DNA of 37,819 bases from positions 1 to 37,819 of the forward strand of contig DATKVT010000131.1 of the NCBI GenBank assembly GCA_035529935.1, in the 5' to 3' direction. This document shows, piece by piece, positions 1 through 10,400 of the stretch. Numbering within the stretch: position 1 is the first letter of the stretch; every line of letters starts with the position of its first letter. This stretch comes from Williamwhitmania sp. (GTDB lineage Bacteria > Bacteroidota > Bacteroidia > Bacteroidales > Williamwhitmaniaceae). The notes under the pieces were generated by a model. The model saw only the letters and a program-made list of their open reading frames with translations, was not told where the DNA came from and searched no databases. The translations under genes were made by a program, and so were the position numbers.

Positions 1-1
1 T

Positions 2-388
<387 letters not shown>

Positions 389-389
389 T

Positions 390-417
390 AAAAAAGCCAA
401 GAATTCTTGGCTTTTTT
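390..417 (+). terminator. Intrinsic terminator of pheS
   Basis: A perfect inverted repeat starts just after the pheS stop: the arms AAAAAAGCCAAGAA and TTCTTGGCTTTTTT meet in a central GAATTC. A GC-containing core flanked by A and T runs would work on either strand, but only pheS ends here. Confidence 0.9.
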
Positions 418-488
418 ACTGTTTTTAATTTCGGTTTTATTATTCTCATTTTTGCACTATCTTTCGGCACAATTACAACATTACAGCG

Positions 489-1196
489 ATGAAAAAGCCA
501 TGGAAAGAATTACCGAATTGCCCTGGGTGTAGTGTTTCTGAAATTAATATTTTCAAAAACCTCAACACAGAGGAGCGTGAGTATCTTAACCATGAAAAAA
601 ACTGTAATTCCTACCTAAAAGGTGATATAATATACCACGAGGGAAATAGAATCACCGGGTGCTACTGTGTAAATAGCGGAATACTAAAAATCTACAAAAC
701 AGGAATAGAGGGAAAGGAGCAAATCATTGCATTTGCACAGAAGGGTGACATAATAGGCTATCGTTCAATTCTAAGTAATGAACCTGCATGCACAACAGCG
801 CAAGTAATAGACGATGCCCTGCTATGCTATCTGCCAACCGATGTTCTTCTAAGCTTAGTAAAGAGTAACTCATCGTTTTCACTTGATTTAATGCAACTTA
901 CATGCAAAGAATTAAATCAAGCAAACATGTATATCAAGGACATTGCGCAAAAAACGGTAAGGGAAAGATTAGCAGAAGTCTTGCTAATGCTCAGAAACAA
1001 TTTTGGGGAGGACCAGGATTCATTCTTAAAAATAATACTAACCAGAGAAGATTTGGCCAATATTGTAGGTACAGCAACAGAATCTGTAATCAGGTTACTT
1101 TCAGAATTCAAGTCTGATAGCCTAATAGAGTTATCCAACAAAAAGATAAAACTGAAAAATATTAGCGCATTAAAGAAAATAGCTAATGATATCTAA
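489..1196 (+). CDS. Crp/Fnr family transcriptional regulator
   Basis: A 235-residue regulator of the Crp/Fnr superfamily. Residues ~20-140 form a cNMP-binding-like beta-roll ([10 protein letters not shown]...[14 protein letters not shown]...[11 protein letters not shown]), followed by a dimerisation helix and a C-terminal winged helix-turn-helix with [24 protein letters not shown] as recognition region. The roll lacks the FGE...R(S/T)A phosphate-binding cassette, so cAMP binding is not expected. Cysteines lie at 11, 14 and 39 and again at 58 and 60; the N-terminal CPGC recalls FNR-type redox sensors, but Fe-S binding is not proven. Anaerobic or redox control is therefore an inference. It is convergent with ruvB and their stop codons overlap (CTAA, 1193-1196). 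A weak -7-like TATCTTTC lies at 458-465. Family certain, ligand unknown. Confidence 0.9.
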   Translation: MKKPWKELPNCPGCSVSEINIFKNLNTEEREYLNHEKNCNSYLKGDIIYHEGNRITGCYCVNSGILKIYKTGIEGKEQIIAFAQKGDIIGYRSILSNEPACTTAQVIDDALLCYLPTDVLLSLVKSNSSFSLDLMQLTCKELNQANMYIKDIAQKTVRERLAEVLLMLRNNFGEDQDSFLKIILTREDLANIVGTATESVIRLLSEFKSDSLIELSNKKIKLKNISALKKIANDI

Positions 1197-2221
1197 GAAA
1201 AGAGATCAGGCTCACTTAGATATGATAATCCCAGATGCTCATAGGCTAGTTTAGTAACTTCTCTACCTCTTGGTGTTCGCATAAGGAATCCTTCCTTAAT
1301 CAAGAAGGGCTCATATACCTCTTCTATAGTTCCAGCATCTTCACCAACAGCAGTAGAAATAGTGTTAAGACCGACTGGACCACCACTAAATTTGCCGATA
1401 ATTGTTTGTAAAATGCGGTTATCCATTTCATCTAAGCCACGCTTATCAATGTTAAGAGCATCAAGGGCAATACGCGTAATTTCTATATCGATTTTCCCAT
1501 TTCCTTTAACCTGAGCAAAATCACGAACACGTCTTAAAAGAGCATTGGAAATTCTAGGTGTTCCTCTACTACGAAGAGCAATTTCCGTGGATGCTTGATC
1601 TTCAATTTGTATGCTCAAAATACTTGCTGAGCGATTTATAATTCCCTTAAGAACAGTATGATCATAATACTCAAGATGAGACTTTATGCCAAATCTTGCT
1701 CTTAATGGACTAGTAAGTAATCCACTTCGAGTGGTAGCACCAACAAGCGTAAATGGATTAAGCGTAAGCTGTATGCTACGTGCACTCGGTCCTTTATCCA
1801 ACATGATATCGATGCTGTAATCTTCCATAGCGGAGTATAAGTACTCCTCCACAACAGGACTTAATCGATGTATCTCATCAATAAATAGAATATCTCCAAA
1901 ATCAAGATTTGTTAAAAGTCCAGCTAGATCACCAGCTTTATCTAAAACAGGACCCGAAGTAATTTTTAAATTACTTCCCATTTCTCTAGCAATAATATGA
2001 GCAAGTGTTGTTTTGCCTAAACCGGGAGGACCATGCAGTAACACATGGTCGAGTGCCTCACCTCTCTGCTTTGCTGCTTGAACAAAAATCTTTAAATTCT
2101 CAACAACAGCCTTCTGGCCATCAAAATCGGCAAATTCAATGGGCCTAATTCTTTTTTCAATATCACCATCAGAATCGGCAAACTCACCAAATACTCTACT
2201 ATCATCACTTTGCTTCTTCAT
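1193..2221 (-). CDS. ruvB: Holliday junction branch migration helicase RuvB
   Basis: A 342-residue AAA+ motor that drives Holliday junction branch migration with RuvA in recombinational repair. Visible motifs: Walker A GPPGLGKT (64-71), Walker B LFIDEIH (112-118), sensor 1 GATTRSG (161-167) and the arginine-finger segment SPLRARFG just after it. The C-terminal winged-helix DNA-binding domain includes [12 protein letters not shown] and [17 protein letters not shown]. Length is normal. Only 2 bases separate it from the upstream MORN-repeat gene, so it is the last gene of the nadA-MORN-ruvB operon. ruvA and ruvC are not in the window. The N-terminal 20 residues are more acidic than in most homologues. 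Confidence 0.97.
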   Translation of the reverse strand: MKKQSDDSRVFGEFADSDGDIEKRIRPIEFADFDGQKAVVENLKIFVQAAKQRGEALDHVLLHGPPGLGKTTLAHIIAREMGSNLKITSGPVLDKAGDLAGLLTNLDFGDILFIDEIHRLSPVVEEYLYSAMEDYSIDIMLDKGPSARSIQLTLNPFTLVGATTRSGLLTSPLRARFGIKSHLEYYDHTVLKGIINRSASILSIQIEDQASTEIALRSRGTPRISNALLRRVRDFAQVKGNGKIDIEITRIALDALNIDKRGLDEMDNRILQTIIGKFSGGPVGLNTISTAVGEDAGTIEEVYEPFLIKEGFLMRTPRGREVTKLAYEHLGLSYLSEPDLFS

Positions 2222-2223
2222 AG

Positions 2224-3744
2224 CTAATCCTCAACCCTAAACCCGTTTATTTTGAAAACCTCACCAGCTTTATACTGAATAGTGATTATCACAAAACCAT
2301 CTTCAGAATACTTTTTCCATAAACCTACAGGATACCCACTTGAATAGAATTGTTCTTCCTGCAAAATACCATTTGGATAGAAAAATAGATGGCGACCATC
2401 AGCTATACCTTGGTTATAGGAACCTCTAAAGCAAATCTTGCCATTAGCATAATAATACTTCCATTCACCATCCTTAGCATCGCTAACAAACCGACCAGTT
2501 TCTACCAGATCACCCTGAGTAATTCTCCATTTTCCATCTTTTAAACCAGAAATATAAGATCCAACAACAAGGGTGTCGCTCTTTTCATCTAGCTCATAGT
2601 AAAGGCCATCTCGCAATCCATTATAATATTCCTCAAATTTTCTTAAAGACCCATCATCATTAAACCATTCCCAACTACCTGATACTTTACCCTTAGCAAA
2701 GGTACCACTTTGTTCTACTCTACCATCTCGATAAAAATATTTCCACCTACCAACTCTTTGTGACAATAAATAGGCTCCACTAGCCTTTACAAGTTTTGTT
2801 CCTTCATAAAATTCACGCCAATGGCCACTTTTGTATCCGTTAGTATCCACAGGACCTGAAGATTCTAATAGACCAAGCGAACTATAAACTAAGCATGAAT
2901 CCAACTTACCCGTTGATGAAAAATAATGATTACCAACTCTAATTTTTCCTAAAAAAGTTCCTCTTTCAGTAATGCCCTTAACTGAATCAACTAATTCCTT
3001 TAAAATCAACTCGTCATTAGATATTGAATCTCTAACAATAGAATCATTTCTATATAGGATTGCATTCACCAAAGCACCCTTTTGATTATATATCTTCACA
3101 TATCCATTCAGTAAGCCATTAATGTAGACTTTCTCATCCTTTATTCGTCCATTATCAAAAAAGGTCTTCCAAACACCATAAGGTTTTCCAAATGAATCCG
3201 TTCTATTAACCTCCTCATAATAAAGTAATCGTCCATTGCTGAATTCGCATAAAGTAGTGACACAACTATCCTTATCGAACTCCTTTTCAACGCCATCCTT
3301 TTTTCCACTCACATAATGAGTTATCCTATTAATAGAACCATTAGAATAATAGTAAAAACCATAATCCTCATGTCTATCATTTAAATATAGTTCCTTACTA
3401 ATTAGAATTGGTTTATTGCTACCACTACCATTAACCATTTGATAGGTAAAATAGTATCCACTCTTTTTTCCTAAGTAGTAATTGATAATACTCTTTACAT
3501 TACCAAGATTATCGAAAAACTTCCAAGTGCTGTCTAAAACAGAATTTCGCCACAATCCCTCAGATTTAATTACTCCATTAACATAATAAGTTTTCCAAAA
3601 ACCATCAGGTTTACCATTTTTGAAATAACCTTCACTACTAAGTACACCATTAGGATAGTAGAACTTTTTAAACTCCCTAACACCACCTTGTCCAAATGAA
3701 TATAGGGAACTAATAAGAAAAACTAAAAAAAAACTAATTCTCAT
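2224..3744 (-). CDS. Secreted YwqK/MORN-variant repeat protein
   Basis: About 506 residues made almost wholly of YwqK-type MORN-variant repeats: a unit of ~22 residues such as [20 protein letters not shown] then [15 protein letters not shown] recurs about a dozen times or more. The start at 3744 is chosen because it gives a clean signal peptide ([19 protein letters not shown]); an upstream in-frame ATG at 3783 would add 13 residues before it. The protein should be exported and periplasmic or surface-located. YwqK proteins are often called antitoxin-like by database transfer, but nothing here suggests a toxin partner. It sits between nadA and ruvB in one operon, 2 bases from ruvB. Function unknown; MORN-like repeats usually act as structural or binding scaffolds. 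Confidence 0.85.
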   Translation of the reverse strand: MRISFFLVFLISSLYSFGQGGVREFKKFYYPNGVLSSEGYFKNGKPDGFWKTYYVNGVIKSEGLWRNSVLDSTWKFFDNLGNVKSIINYYLGKKSGYYFTYQMVNGSGSNKPILISKELYLNDRHEDYGFYYYSNGSINRITHYVSGKKDGVEKEFDKDSCVTTLCEFSNGRLLYYEEVNRTDSFGKPYGVWKTFFDNGRIKDEKVYINGLLNGYVKIYNQKGALVNAILYRNDSIVRDSISNDELILKELVDSVKGITERGTFLGKIRVGNHYFSSTGKLDSCLVYSSLGLLESSGPVDTNGYKSGHWREFYEGTKLVKASGAYLLSQRVGRWKYFYRDGRVEQSGTFAKGKVSGSWEWFNDDGSLRKFEEYYNGLRDGLYYELDEKSDTLVVGSYISGLKDGKWRITQGDLVETGRFVSDAKDGEWKYYYANGKICFRGSYNQGIADGRHLFFYPNGILQEEQFYSSGYPVGLWKKYSEDGFVIITIQYKAGEVFKINGFRVED

Positions 3745-3832
3745 CTTCCAAAAATGAATCGTCAATGGAAGTTTAGATATCATAAATAGCCCTATTTAAA
3801 GTCGATACTCGCATAAAAATAGTAAGCCATAA

Positions 3833-4819
3833 TTATAAAAGCCCCAATTTTGCAGACATATCAAGCATCCTTACAATTGGTTTACGTGCAGCATCCATAA
3901 GAAGATTATCCATACTAACCTCTGGCTCGTCATACAAAAGGGTAAGATATATCTTTTTTAAAGTTATAAGCTTCATAAAATTACAATCATTGCATCCGCA
4001 AGTTGCATCAGTTGGAGGCGCAGGCAAAAAAATCTTATTATAGCTGGATTTTTTCATCTGATGAATAATACCTGGCTCAGTTGCAACAATATATTCCTTA
4101 CCGCTATCAGTTTTAGTATATTTAAGTAGAGCAGCTGTACTACCAATAAAATCAGACATAACAAGTATTGGCTTCTTACATTCTGGATGTGCAATTATCT
4201 TTGCATTGGGATGCTCCTTCTTTAACTCAATAATTCTTTCAACAGAAAACTCTTCATGAACATGGCATGCCCCATCCCAAATAACCATTTTTCTACCAGT
4301 AATGCCTTGAATATAATTTCCAAGGTTTCTATCTGGTCCAAAAACAATTTTCTCATTTTTTGGAAGGCTATTCACAATTTCAACAGCATTGCTTGAGGTG
4401 CAAATAATATCACTAACCGCTTTAATCTCTGCGGTAGTATTAACATAGGAAATTACAGTATGCCCAGGGTATTCCTTCAAAAATTCTTTAAACTTGCCAA
4501 CGGGAGCTGAATCCGCTAAAGAACATCCAGCATTAAGATCGGGAATTAATACTTTCTTTGTTGGCGAAAGAATTTTTGCTGTTTCTGCCATAAAATGAAC
4601 ACCAGCAAAAAGAATAATATCAGCATCATTTGAGGCTGCCTTTTGAGAAAGTGCCAATGAATCACCAACAAAATGCGCTACATCTTGAATTTCAGGCAAC
4701 TGATAGTAGTGGGCCAAAATAATAGCATTCTTCTCTCTACACAATTTGGATATTTCGCTTGAGAGATCAACATTGGGATCCACCGGAACATCTATAAAAC
4801 CGTTTTTCAACAATTTCAT
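3833..4819 (-). CDS. nadA: Quinolinate synthase
   Basis: A 328-residue quinolinate synthase, which condenses iminoaspartate with dihydroxyacetone phosphate in de novo NAD synthesis, using an oxygen-sensitive [4Fe-4S] cluster. Visible: LAHYYQLPEIQDVAHFVGDSL near the N-terminus, cluster cysteines in LNAGCS (C99) and DGACHVHEE (C185), and the last Cys of the ATCGCNDC cluster (C279). EP-rich and TxPGI-type segments (VATEPGIIHQMKK) also match the family. It is the first gene of a leftward operon with the MORN-repeat gene and ruvB. nadB and nadC are not adjacent. No strong promoter box was found upstream; CATTTTTG on the minus strand at 4915-4922 is a one-mismatch -7 candidate. Confidence 0.97.
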   Translation of the reverse strand: MKLLKNGFIDVPVDPNVDLSSEISKLCREKNAIILAHYYQLPEIQDVAHFVGDSLALSQKAASNDADIILFAGVHFMAETAKILSPTKKVLIPDLNAGCSLADSAPVGKFKEFLKEYPGHTVISYVNTTAEIKAVSDIICTSSNAVEIVNSLPKNEKIVFGPDRNLGNYIQGITGRKMVIWDGACHVHEEFSVERIIELKKEHPNAKIIAHPECKKPILVMSDFIGSTAALLKYTKTDSGKEYIVATEPGIIHQMKKSSYNKIFLPAPPTDATCGCNDCNFMKLITLKKIYLTLLYDEPEVSMDNLLMDAARKPIVRMLDMSAKLGLL

Positions 4820-5324
4820 CCTTATAATATTATTTGTTTTTCTTTAAAAGAATTTAAAAATGATGGTAATGTTAGTCGGTTAGCTTGGTTGGTAAAAAAG
4901 AAACTCCGCCGTTGCAAAAATGATTATTAAAAATCAAAAAACATAGTATTAACAACCATCAATAGATAAAGGTTATTAGATTAAAGGTGGTTACAAATGT
5001 TTTTAACAATTGTTCATAAGGTAGGGTGTTCATAAAAACAATGTTACTGAAAGCCTATTTTGATGTTAATTGAGTGTTAATTCTTCCATGGAAAATACTG
5101 ATAAAAAAGCCTTGACTTTTGTGTATTAGCAATGCTTACGAAATAATTAGCAAGAAGTCAATAGTCCGAGGACGCTTTTTCTGACCCAATCGTCAACAAT
5201 TTATCAACAGCAATTTTCATGTTTATTAGGGGTTTTCTGGATATGAAATAGTCGGTAGTGAAAATAATTGTGGGATTGCTAATTTTGCAATTCAGTAAGG
5301 ATTAAAAAATTTATAACTGGAGAT
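4820..5324. other. Intergenic region between nadA and rpiB
   Basis: About 500 bases of AT-rich DNA between divergent genes, with no convincing ORF or structural RNA. It must hold the nadA promoter (leftward) and the rpiB promoter (rightward; box at 5280-5287). A 10-bp palindrome AACAATTGTT lies at 5005-5014, and a lone DnaA-box-like TTATCAACA at 5201-5209. Neither is enough to assign a function. Confidence 0.6.
5280..5287 (+). promoter_or_regulatory. -7 box for rpiB
   Basis: TAATTTTG is an exact match to the Bacteroidota -7 consensus TAnnTTTG. It predicts a transcript start near 5292 and a leader of about 33 bases before the rpiB ATG. No clear -33 TTTG is seen. Confidence 0.55.
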
Positions 5325-5774
5325 ATGGAAAAATTTTTGGTGGGTATTGCGTGTGACCATGCTGGCTATGAAATGAAGGTGGCAATTTTGGCACACTTGG
5401 CACAACGCGGATTTAAGGTAGTCGATTTTGGGACCAATTCCGAGGAGAGCGTTGACTACCCTGATTTTGCTCATCCGTTGGCTACGGCTGTTGAGCAAAA
5501 GGTTGTAAATATGGGTATTTCCCTTTGTGGTAGCGGGAATGGTATTAACATGACCATGAATAAGCATCAGCAAATAAGGGCAGCGCTTTGCTGGACGGAG
5601 GAAATTTCGCGCCTTGCTCGGCTGCACAATAATGCAAATGTATGTTCTCTTCCTGCTCGATTTATCTCTCTTGACTTGGCCAAAAAGATTGTAGATGTTT
5701 TTTTAAGCACCGAGTTTGAAGGAGGTAGACACCAAAGGCGCATTGAAAAAATACCGATTAAAGCGAAGCTATAA
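5325..5774 (+). CDS. rpiB: Ribose-5-phosphate isomerase B
   Basis: A 149-residue RpiB/LacAB-family sugar-phosphate isomerase that interconverts ribose 5-phosphate and ribulose 5-phosphate in the non-oxidative pentose phosphate pathway. Visible: ACDHAG (10-14) near the N-terminus, the catalytic loop LCGSGNGI with the expected Cys (C68), and RLARLHNNANV containing the active-site His (H101). The CGSGNG form of the loop, rather than CGTGIG, is one I associate with Bacteroidota members. Cytoplasmic. It converges on the VanZ-like gene with a 6-base overlap (5769-5774). Specificity for ribose rather than allose phosphate is assumed from the family. Confidence 0.93.
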   Translation: MEKFLVGIACDHAGYEMKVAILAHLAQRGFKVVDFGTNSEESVDYPDFAHPLATAVEQKVVNMGISLCGSGNGINMTMNKHQQIRAALCWTEEISRLARLHNNANVCSLPARFISLDLAKKIVDVFLSTEFEGGRHQRRIEKIPIKAKL

Positions 5775-6155
5775 TACCTCTTCTGTCAGTCGATGAATGG
5801 CAGCGTAGCTCACGAGTGCGGCAAAAACGCCTAACGCATTGGCTGCAATATCTAGCAATTCAAAAGACCGATGTGAAAAAACGTAAAGTTGAAGGAGTTC
5901 AATAGCAATGCCATAAGAAAGGGCAATGAGGGAGCCATAGAGAAAAGGCTTGGCATTTTTCCTTAGTTCCTCATTTCTGTGGATAAAAGCAGAATAGAGA
6001 AATATGGTGAAAATATAGTAGAGAGTGAGGTGTACAACCTTATCGAGGTATGGCAAGGTGACAATTTTAAATTTGCTTAATTCATCACCGGGAATGCCAC
6101 ATATAATGAGAATAAAAAGACCCCAAACAATTGATTTCCAGAAATATTTTATCAT
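5769..6155 (-). CDS. VanZ-fold small membrane protein
   Basis: A 128-residue integral membrane protein of the VanZ-like family. Four hydrophobic segments are visible: near residues 5-22, 37-58, 70-90 and 105-120. The family hallmarks are present: LDKVVHLTLYY, a loop with charged residues, and ELLQLYVFSHRSFELLDIAANALG, which matches the conserved E(x)hQhh...R..dhxDhhaNhhG pattern. The name comes from a glycopeptide-resistance cluster, but most VanZ-like proteins have no link to vancomycin and their role is unknown. It stands alone, divergent from hemW and convergent with rpiB. No resistance genes are near it. Confidence 0.85.
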   Translation of the reverse strand: MIKYFWKSIVWGLFILIICGIPGDELSKFKIVTLPYLDKVVHLTLYYIFTIFLYSAFIHRNEELRKNAKPFLYGSLIALSYGIAIELLQLYVFSHRSFELLDIAANALGVFAALVSYAAIHRLTEEVL

Positions 6156-6212
6156 AATATCAACAATCTGTTTGAGATCAATATATGAACTTTTTGAATA
6201 ACCTTATTCCCG

Positions 6213-7340
6213 ATGGCTGGAATTTACCTTCACATCCCCTTTTGCCGGCACAAGTGTCTATACTGTGATTTTTACTCCGTTGCCTCCCTCGGTCAAAAGG
6301 ATTTGATGGTTGCGGCACTGTGCAGCGAACTAGACCAGCGAAAGGACTACCTTGCTGGAATGGTTATTGATACCATTTACTTTGGGGGTGGAACCCCATC
6401 GGTGCTTACCGCTGGAGATGTTGGCCAAATTTTAGATAGGATAAAGTGCTATTTTAGCATAAACGATAATGTAGAGGTTACATTAGAGGCCAACCCGGAA
6501 GATCTGTCGGCTACTTTTTTGCAAGAGCTTTACCTAGTTGGTGTAAATCGGTTAAGTATTGGTATTCAATCGTTTTGCGATGATCATCTCCGCTATTTTG
6601 GGCGTCATCATTCGGCCGCACAGGCTTTTGAATCATTTCATGCTGCTCGAAATGCGGGATTTAACAATATTTCTATCGATTTAATTTACGGCTTTCCGGG
6701 TTTGGCAACAGAGCAATGGGACCGAAATGTTGAGATGGCCATAGAACTTTCGGCAGAGCACATTTCGGCCTATCAGCTGATGGTAGAGCCCGGCTCCCTG
6801 TTTTTTAAACGACAACAGCAGGGCAACTTTGTTCCCGCTAATGACGAGGAAAGCATTCGTCACTACCAGCAATTAACCGCAAGGCTTGGAAGCGTCGGTT
6901 ATGAGCACTATGAGCTGTCGAATTTTTGTAAACCAGGATATGAGTCGCGACACAATTCTTCCTATTGGTATGGTGCCCACTATCTTGGGCTTGGTCCCGC
7001 TGCCCACTCCTATAACAGCGAAAGTCGCCAGTGGAATGCGGCTTATAACAAACGATACCTTGATGGTATTTCTTCTGGGCGCCTAGCCTTTGAGATTGAA
7101 TATCTTAGCGAAGAAGAGAAGTATAATGAGCTATTGCTAACGCGGCTCAGAACAAGCCGAGGGTTGCTTCGCACCGAGTTGGATGGCTTAAGTATTCAAA
7201 CGCGTAAGTTTTTTGAAAACCAAGTGAGGAAGATGTTGAATGTTGGTCTGGTTGAGGAACGTGCAACCGGTTGGATTATTCCTGAGCAAAAATGGTTTAT
7301 TTCCGATGGAATCATTGCGGATATGATGATGAATCGCTGA
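6213..7340 (+). CDS. hemW: Radical SAM heme chaperone HemW
   Basis: A 375-residue radical SAM protein. IYLHIPFCRHKCLYCDF gives the [4Fe-4S] cysteines C11, C15 and C18. The fourth Cys typical of HemN (CxxxCxxCxC) is replaced by Phe, which is the mark of HemW rather than coproporphyrinogen dehydrogenase. Further motifs: YFGGGTPS (SAM binding), EANPEDL, NRLSIGIQSF, and SIDLIYGFPGL. The C-terminal region contains the HemN_C-type domain with LLLTRLRTSRGL. HemW binds heme and delivers it to acceptor proteins; it does not itself make protoporphyrinogen. It is a single gene here, starting 57 bases from the divergent VanZ-like gene. A bidirectional-looking hairpin downstream belongs to the RND operon on the other strand. 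Confidence 0.93.
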   Translation: MAGIYLHIPFCRHKCLYCDFYSVASLGQKDLMVAALCSELDQRKDYLAGMVIDTIYFGGGTPSVLTAGDVGQILDRIKCYFSINDNVEVTLEANPEDLSATFLQELYLVGVNRLSIGIQSFCDDHLRYFGRHHSAAQAFESFHAARNAGFNNISIDLIYGFPGLATEQWDRNVEMAIELSAEHISAYQLMVEPGSLFFKRQQQGNFVPANDEESIRHYQQLTARLGSVGYEHYELSNFCKPGYESRHNSSYWYGAHYLGLGPAAHSYNSESRQWNAAYNKRYLDGISSGRLAFEIEYLSEEEKYNELLLTRLRTSRGLLRTELDGLSIQTRKFFENQVRKMLNVGLVEERATGWIIPEQKWFISDGIIADMMMNR

Positions 7341-7362
7341 GCTAACAGTTAACTCGAAATCG

Positions 7363-7401
7363 AAAAAAGAAGGGCGCACATTGTATAAATGGCGCCCTTC
7401 T
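7363..7401 (-). terminator. Terminator of the RND operon
   Basis: Inverted repeat AGAAGGGCGC (7368-7377) / GCGCCCTTCT (7392-7401). On the minus strand the stem is followed by a run of T (bases 7363-7368), so it ends the leftward pump operon. On the plus strand no T run follows, so it is less likely to end hemW. Confidence 0.88.
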
Positions 7402-7420
7402 GAATAAGGAGATATGGCTG

Positions 7421-10400
7421 TTAGCCTTTTGCTTTTCTGTATTTTCGTGCGGTTGAACGCCTAATTGACCTTATGTTGCGGGTGTATATAATAAAATACA
7501 TCGCCGGAATAAGAATCAAGGTTAGAAACGTTGCAAAGGTTAAACCAAAAATAATCGTCCAGGCCAATGGGCCAAAGAACATTACGTTATCGCCACCAAA
7601 ATGGATATGCGGTTGAAGTGATGCAAACAGCGATACAAAGTCGATGTTGAAACCAACCGCAAGCGGAATTAGGCCAAGAACCGTAGCCGATGCCGTTAGC
7701 ACAACCGGGGTTATACGCGTTTTACCTGCTTCAACAATGGCGTTTCTTGTTTTGGCACCCTCTTCCTTAAGCACATCGGTAAATTCAACCAATAGTATTC
7801 CGTTTCGGACCACAATACCAGCCAGAGCAACAAGGCCCAAACCAGTCATGATAATGGAGATGGTCATACCAAAGAAGATGTAACCGAGCAACACTCCCAT
7901 CACGCTGAAAATTACCTCTGAAAGAATAATTATCGGTTTCGATAGCGAGTTGAACTGGTTGATTAGGATAAACAGTATAAGGAAAAGGGAGAAGAGCAAC
8001 GCCTTGCTGAGAAAGGCCATTGTTTCAGCCTGATCTTCCTGCTCTCCGGTAATTCGAATCTGAACGCTAGATGGTTTTGTAAATGCAGGGATTGCCTTCT
8101 TTATTTTAGCGATAATTTCGTTAGACGTATAACCTGTAAGCACGTTGGAAGAGACGGTGATTACGCGCTTTAGGTTTAAGCGATTAATTTCACCATAACT
8201 TTTTGTGTATTCCACATGAGCAACTGCCGACAATGGTATCTGCCGCAATGTGCCAGAGTTCATGTCCCTGTATGTAAGGCTCAGGTTCATCAACTGCTCT
8301 ACATCGTTGCGCTGATAGTCCTTGAATCGAAGAATGATTGGATATTGATCTTCTCCTTCTCTGTATTTTGAAATTTCGGTACCAAGAAGTGCTGTGCGAA
8401 TTTGACTTCCTATCATTCCTGCCGAAACGCCATCACGGTTTGCTCTTTCACGATCCAACTTTATGAGCAGCTCCGGTTTGGAGGTGGCAAAGTCCGTCTT
8501 AAGCTCTTCAATCCCATCAATTTGGAGCGAGTCGAGATAGCGCTTAAAGCGATTTGCAGTAACAACCAGCTGGTCGAGATTTTCACTCGATAATTCAATG
8601 TTGATTGGCTTTCCAACAGGAGGACCATTTTTGTTTTTATCTACCACGATATCCGCGCCAGGTATTCCCTTTATATTATCGCGGATTTTTGACATATACA
8701 CCGAGGTGTTCTCGCCATTTCTCTTTGAGAATTCAACAAAGTTTACCGATATCTTGGCCAGGTTGGACGATTTTGTACTATTGTCGAACTGATTATCGGA
8801 GGCCTGAAGCGCAACATTGGTAAGTACAGATTCTACAATTGGATTGTTTTTACCAAGGACTTCCATAATTCGATGCTCAACAACTTTAGCAATGGAGTCG
8901 GTGACCGAAATATCGGTTCCAATGGGCAGCTTGATATAGGTAATAACGTTGTTAGGCTGATTGTCGGGGAAAAACATAACCTTAGGTGGCTTAAGTGCAA
9001 CCAGTACCATGGTTAAGAAGAAAAGGCCAACCATACCCGTTAACAACCAGTATGGACGTTTTCCCGCAAGTACCCAGCGCAGTAAATTCTCATATCTCCT
9101 CATCATTGCCGGGATGAAATGCTGCTGAAATTTCCGTAAAATTTTATAGCCGTATAGATTGTGAAGCAACGCTATTAATGCAACAAAAATCATTAAGTTG
9201 GCAAATGCCCGCAAACCAAACAGGTAAAAGGGGATTGAGGCAATTGTAATCCCGCTACAAATTAGGTATAGTTTTTTAAGAGGGGTTGGATGCTCCTCCT
9301 CGTCGTGCTTCATAAAATCGATGGCAAATACCGGATTGATGATGTAGGCCACAATTAGTGAGGCAAAGAGCGTAATAATTAATGTTACGGGTATAAAATA
9401 CATGAATTCACCAACTACTCCGGGCCAAAAGGCAAGCGGGAAGAAAGGAGCTAATGTGGTTAGGGTTCCAGATAGAATAGGAACAAACACCTCTCCGGCT
9501 GCATACTTGGCCGCACTTTTAATATCCATCTTCTTTTTCATGAATATTCGGTGGGTGTTCTCGATAACCACAATGGCGTCATCTACCACTATTCCTAGGG
9601 CAAAAATAAAGGCAAACATTACCAGCATGTTCATAGTAAACCCGATGTATGGCATGACGATATACGCCAGCGCCATGGAAAGCGGGATGGATAATCCCAC
9701 AAACAAGGAATTCATAATACCCATGAAAAACATCAGCACAATAGTTACCAGAATGAAGCCAATGATAATGGTGTTATTCAGATCCGATAAGGTTGTTCTG
9801 GTGTATTTGGATTGATCGCCGTTTATGGTGATTTTTAGGCTGTTAGGCAAAGAGGTTTCCTTCATCTCCTTGATAATCTGTTTAATTTTATCAGAAGCAT
9901 CAAGCAGATTTTGACCACTTTTCTTGACAATGTTGAGGGTAATTACATTTTTCCCGTCTTGGCGAGCATAGCTCTCCTGTTCATGGAAACCATCGCGGAC
10001 AGTTGCAATATCCTTGAGCTTTACCAGCGCACCGCTAGCTGTTGTTACCACAATATTCTTAACATCGTCGAGGCTTTTAAATTCACCAACTATTCTAACG
10101 GTGCGGCTCATTCCTTGCAGATTGATGTTTCCGCCAGAAATGGTTGCATTATCGTTGGTTATGGCATTTTGAACCTCAGTAAATGTTAAGCTTGCGGCTT
10201 GCATTTTATACATATCGATATCGATCTGTATTTCTCGGTCGAGTGCACCAATAATGTCAACACGGGTTATTTCCTTGAGGCTTTCAAATTTATCCTTTAA
10301 GTCGTCTCCGTATTTCTTGAGCTTATCGAGAGGGAGATCGCCTGAAAGTTCAATGTACATTATCGGAATGTCCGATAGGTCGATATCTGTAACTTCGGGG

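Noticed and set aside
2224-3744. Toxin-antitoxin system from the YwqK annotation
   Set aside because: No toxin gene adjacent; the neighbours are nadA and ruvB, and the protein has a signal peptide.
5201-5209. DnaA-box-like TTATCAACA near rpiB, possible origin
   Set aside because: Only one copy, one mismatch, and no dnaA, dnaN, gidA or box cluster nearby.
5769-6155. Vancomycin-resistance gene from the VanZ name
   Set aside because: No vanRSHAX-type genes nearby; VanZ-fold proteins are common and mostly unrelated to resistance.
6213-7340. Oxygen-independent coproporphyrinogen oxidase HemN
   Set aside because: The motif is CxxxCxxCDF without the fourth Cys of HemN, which fits HemW.
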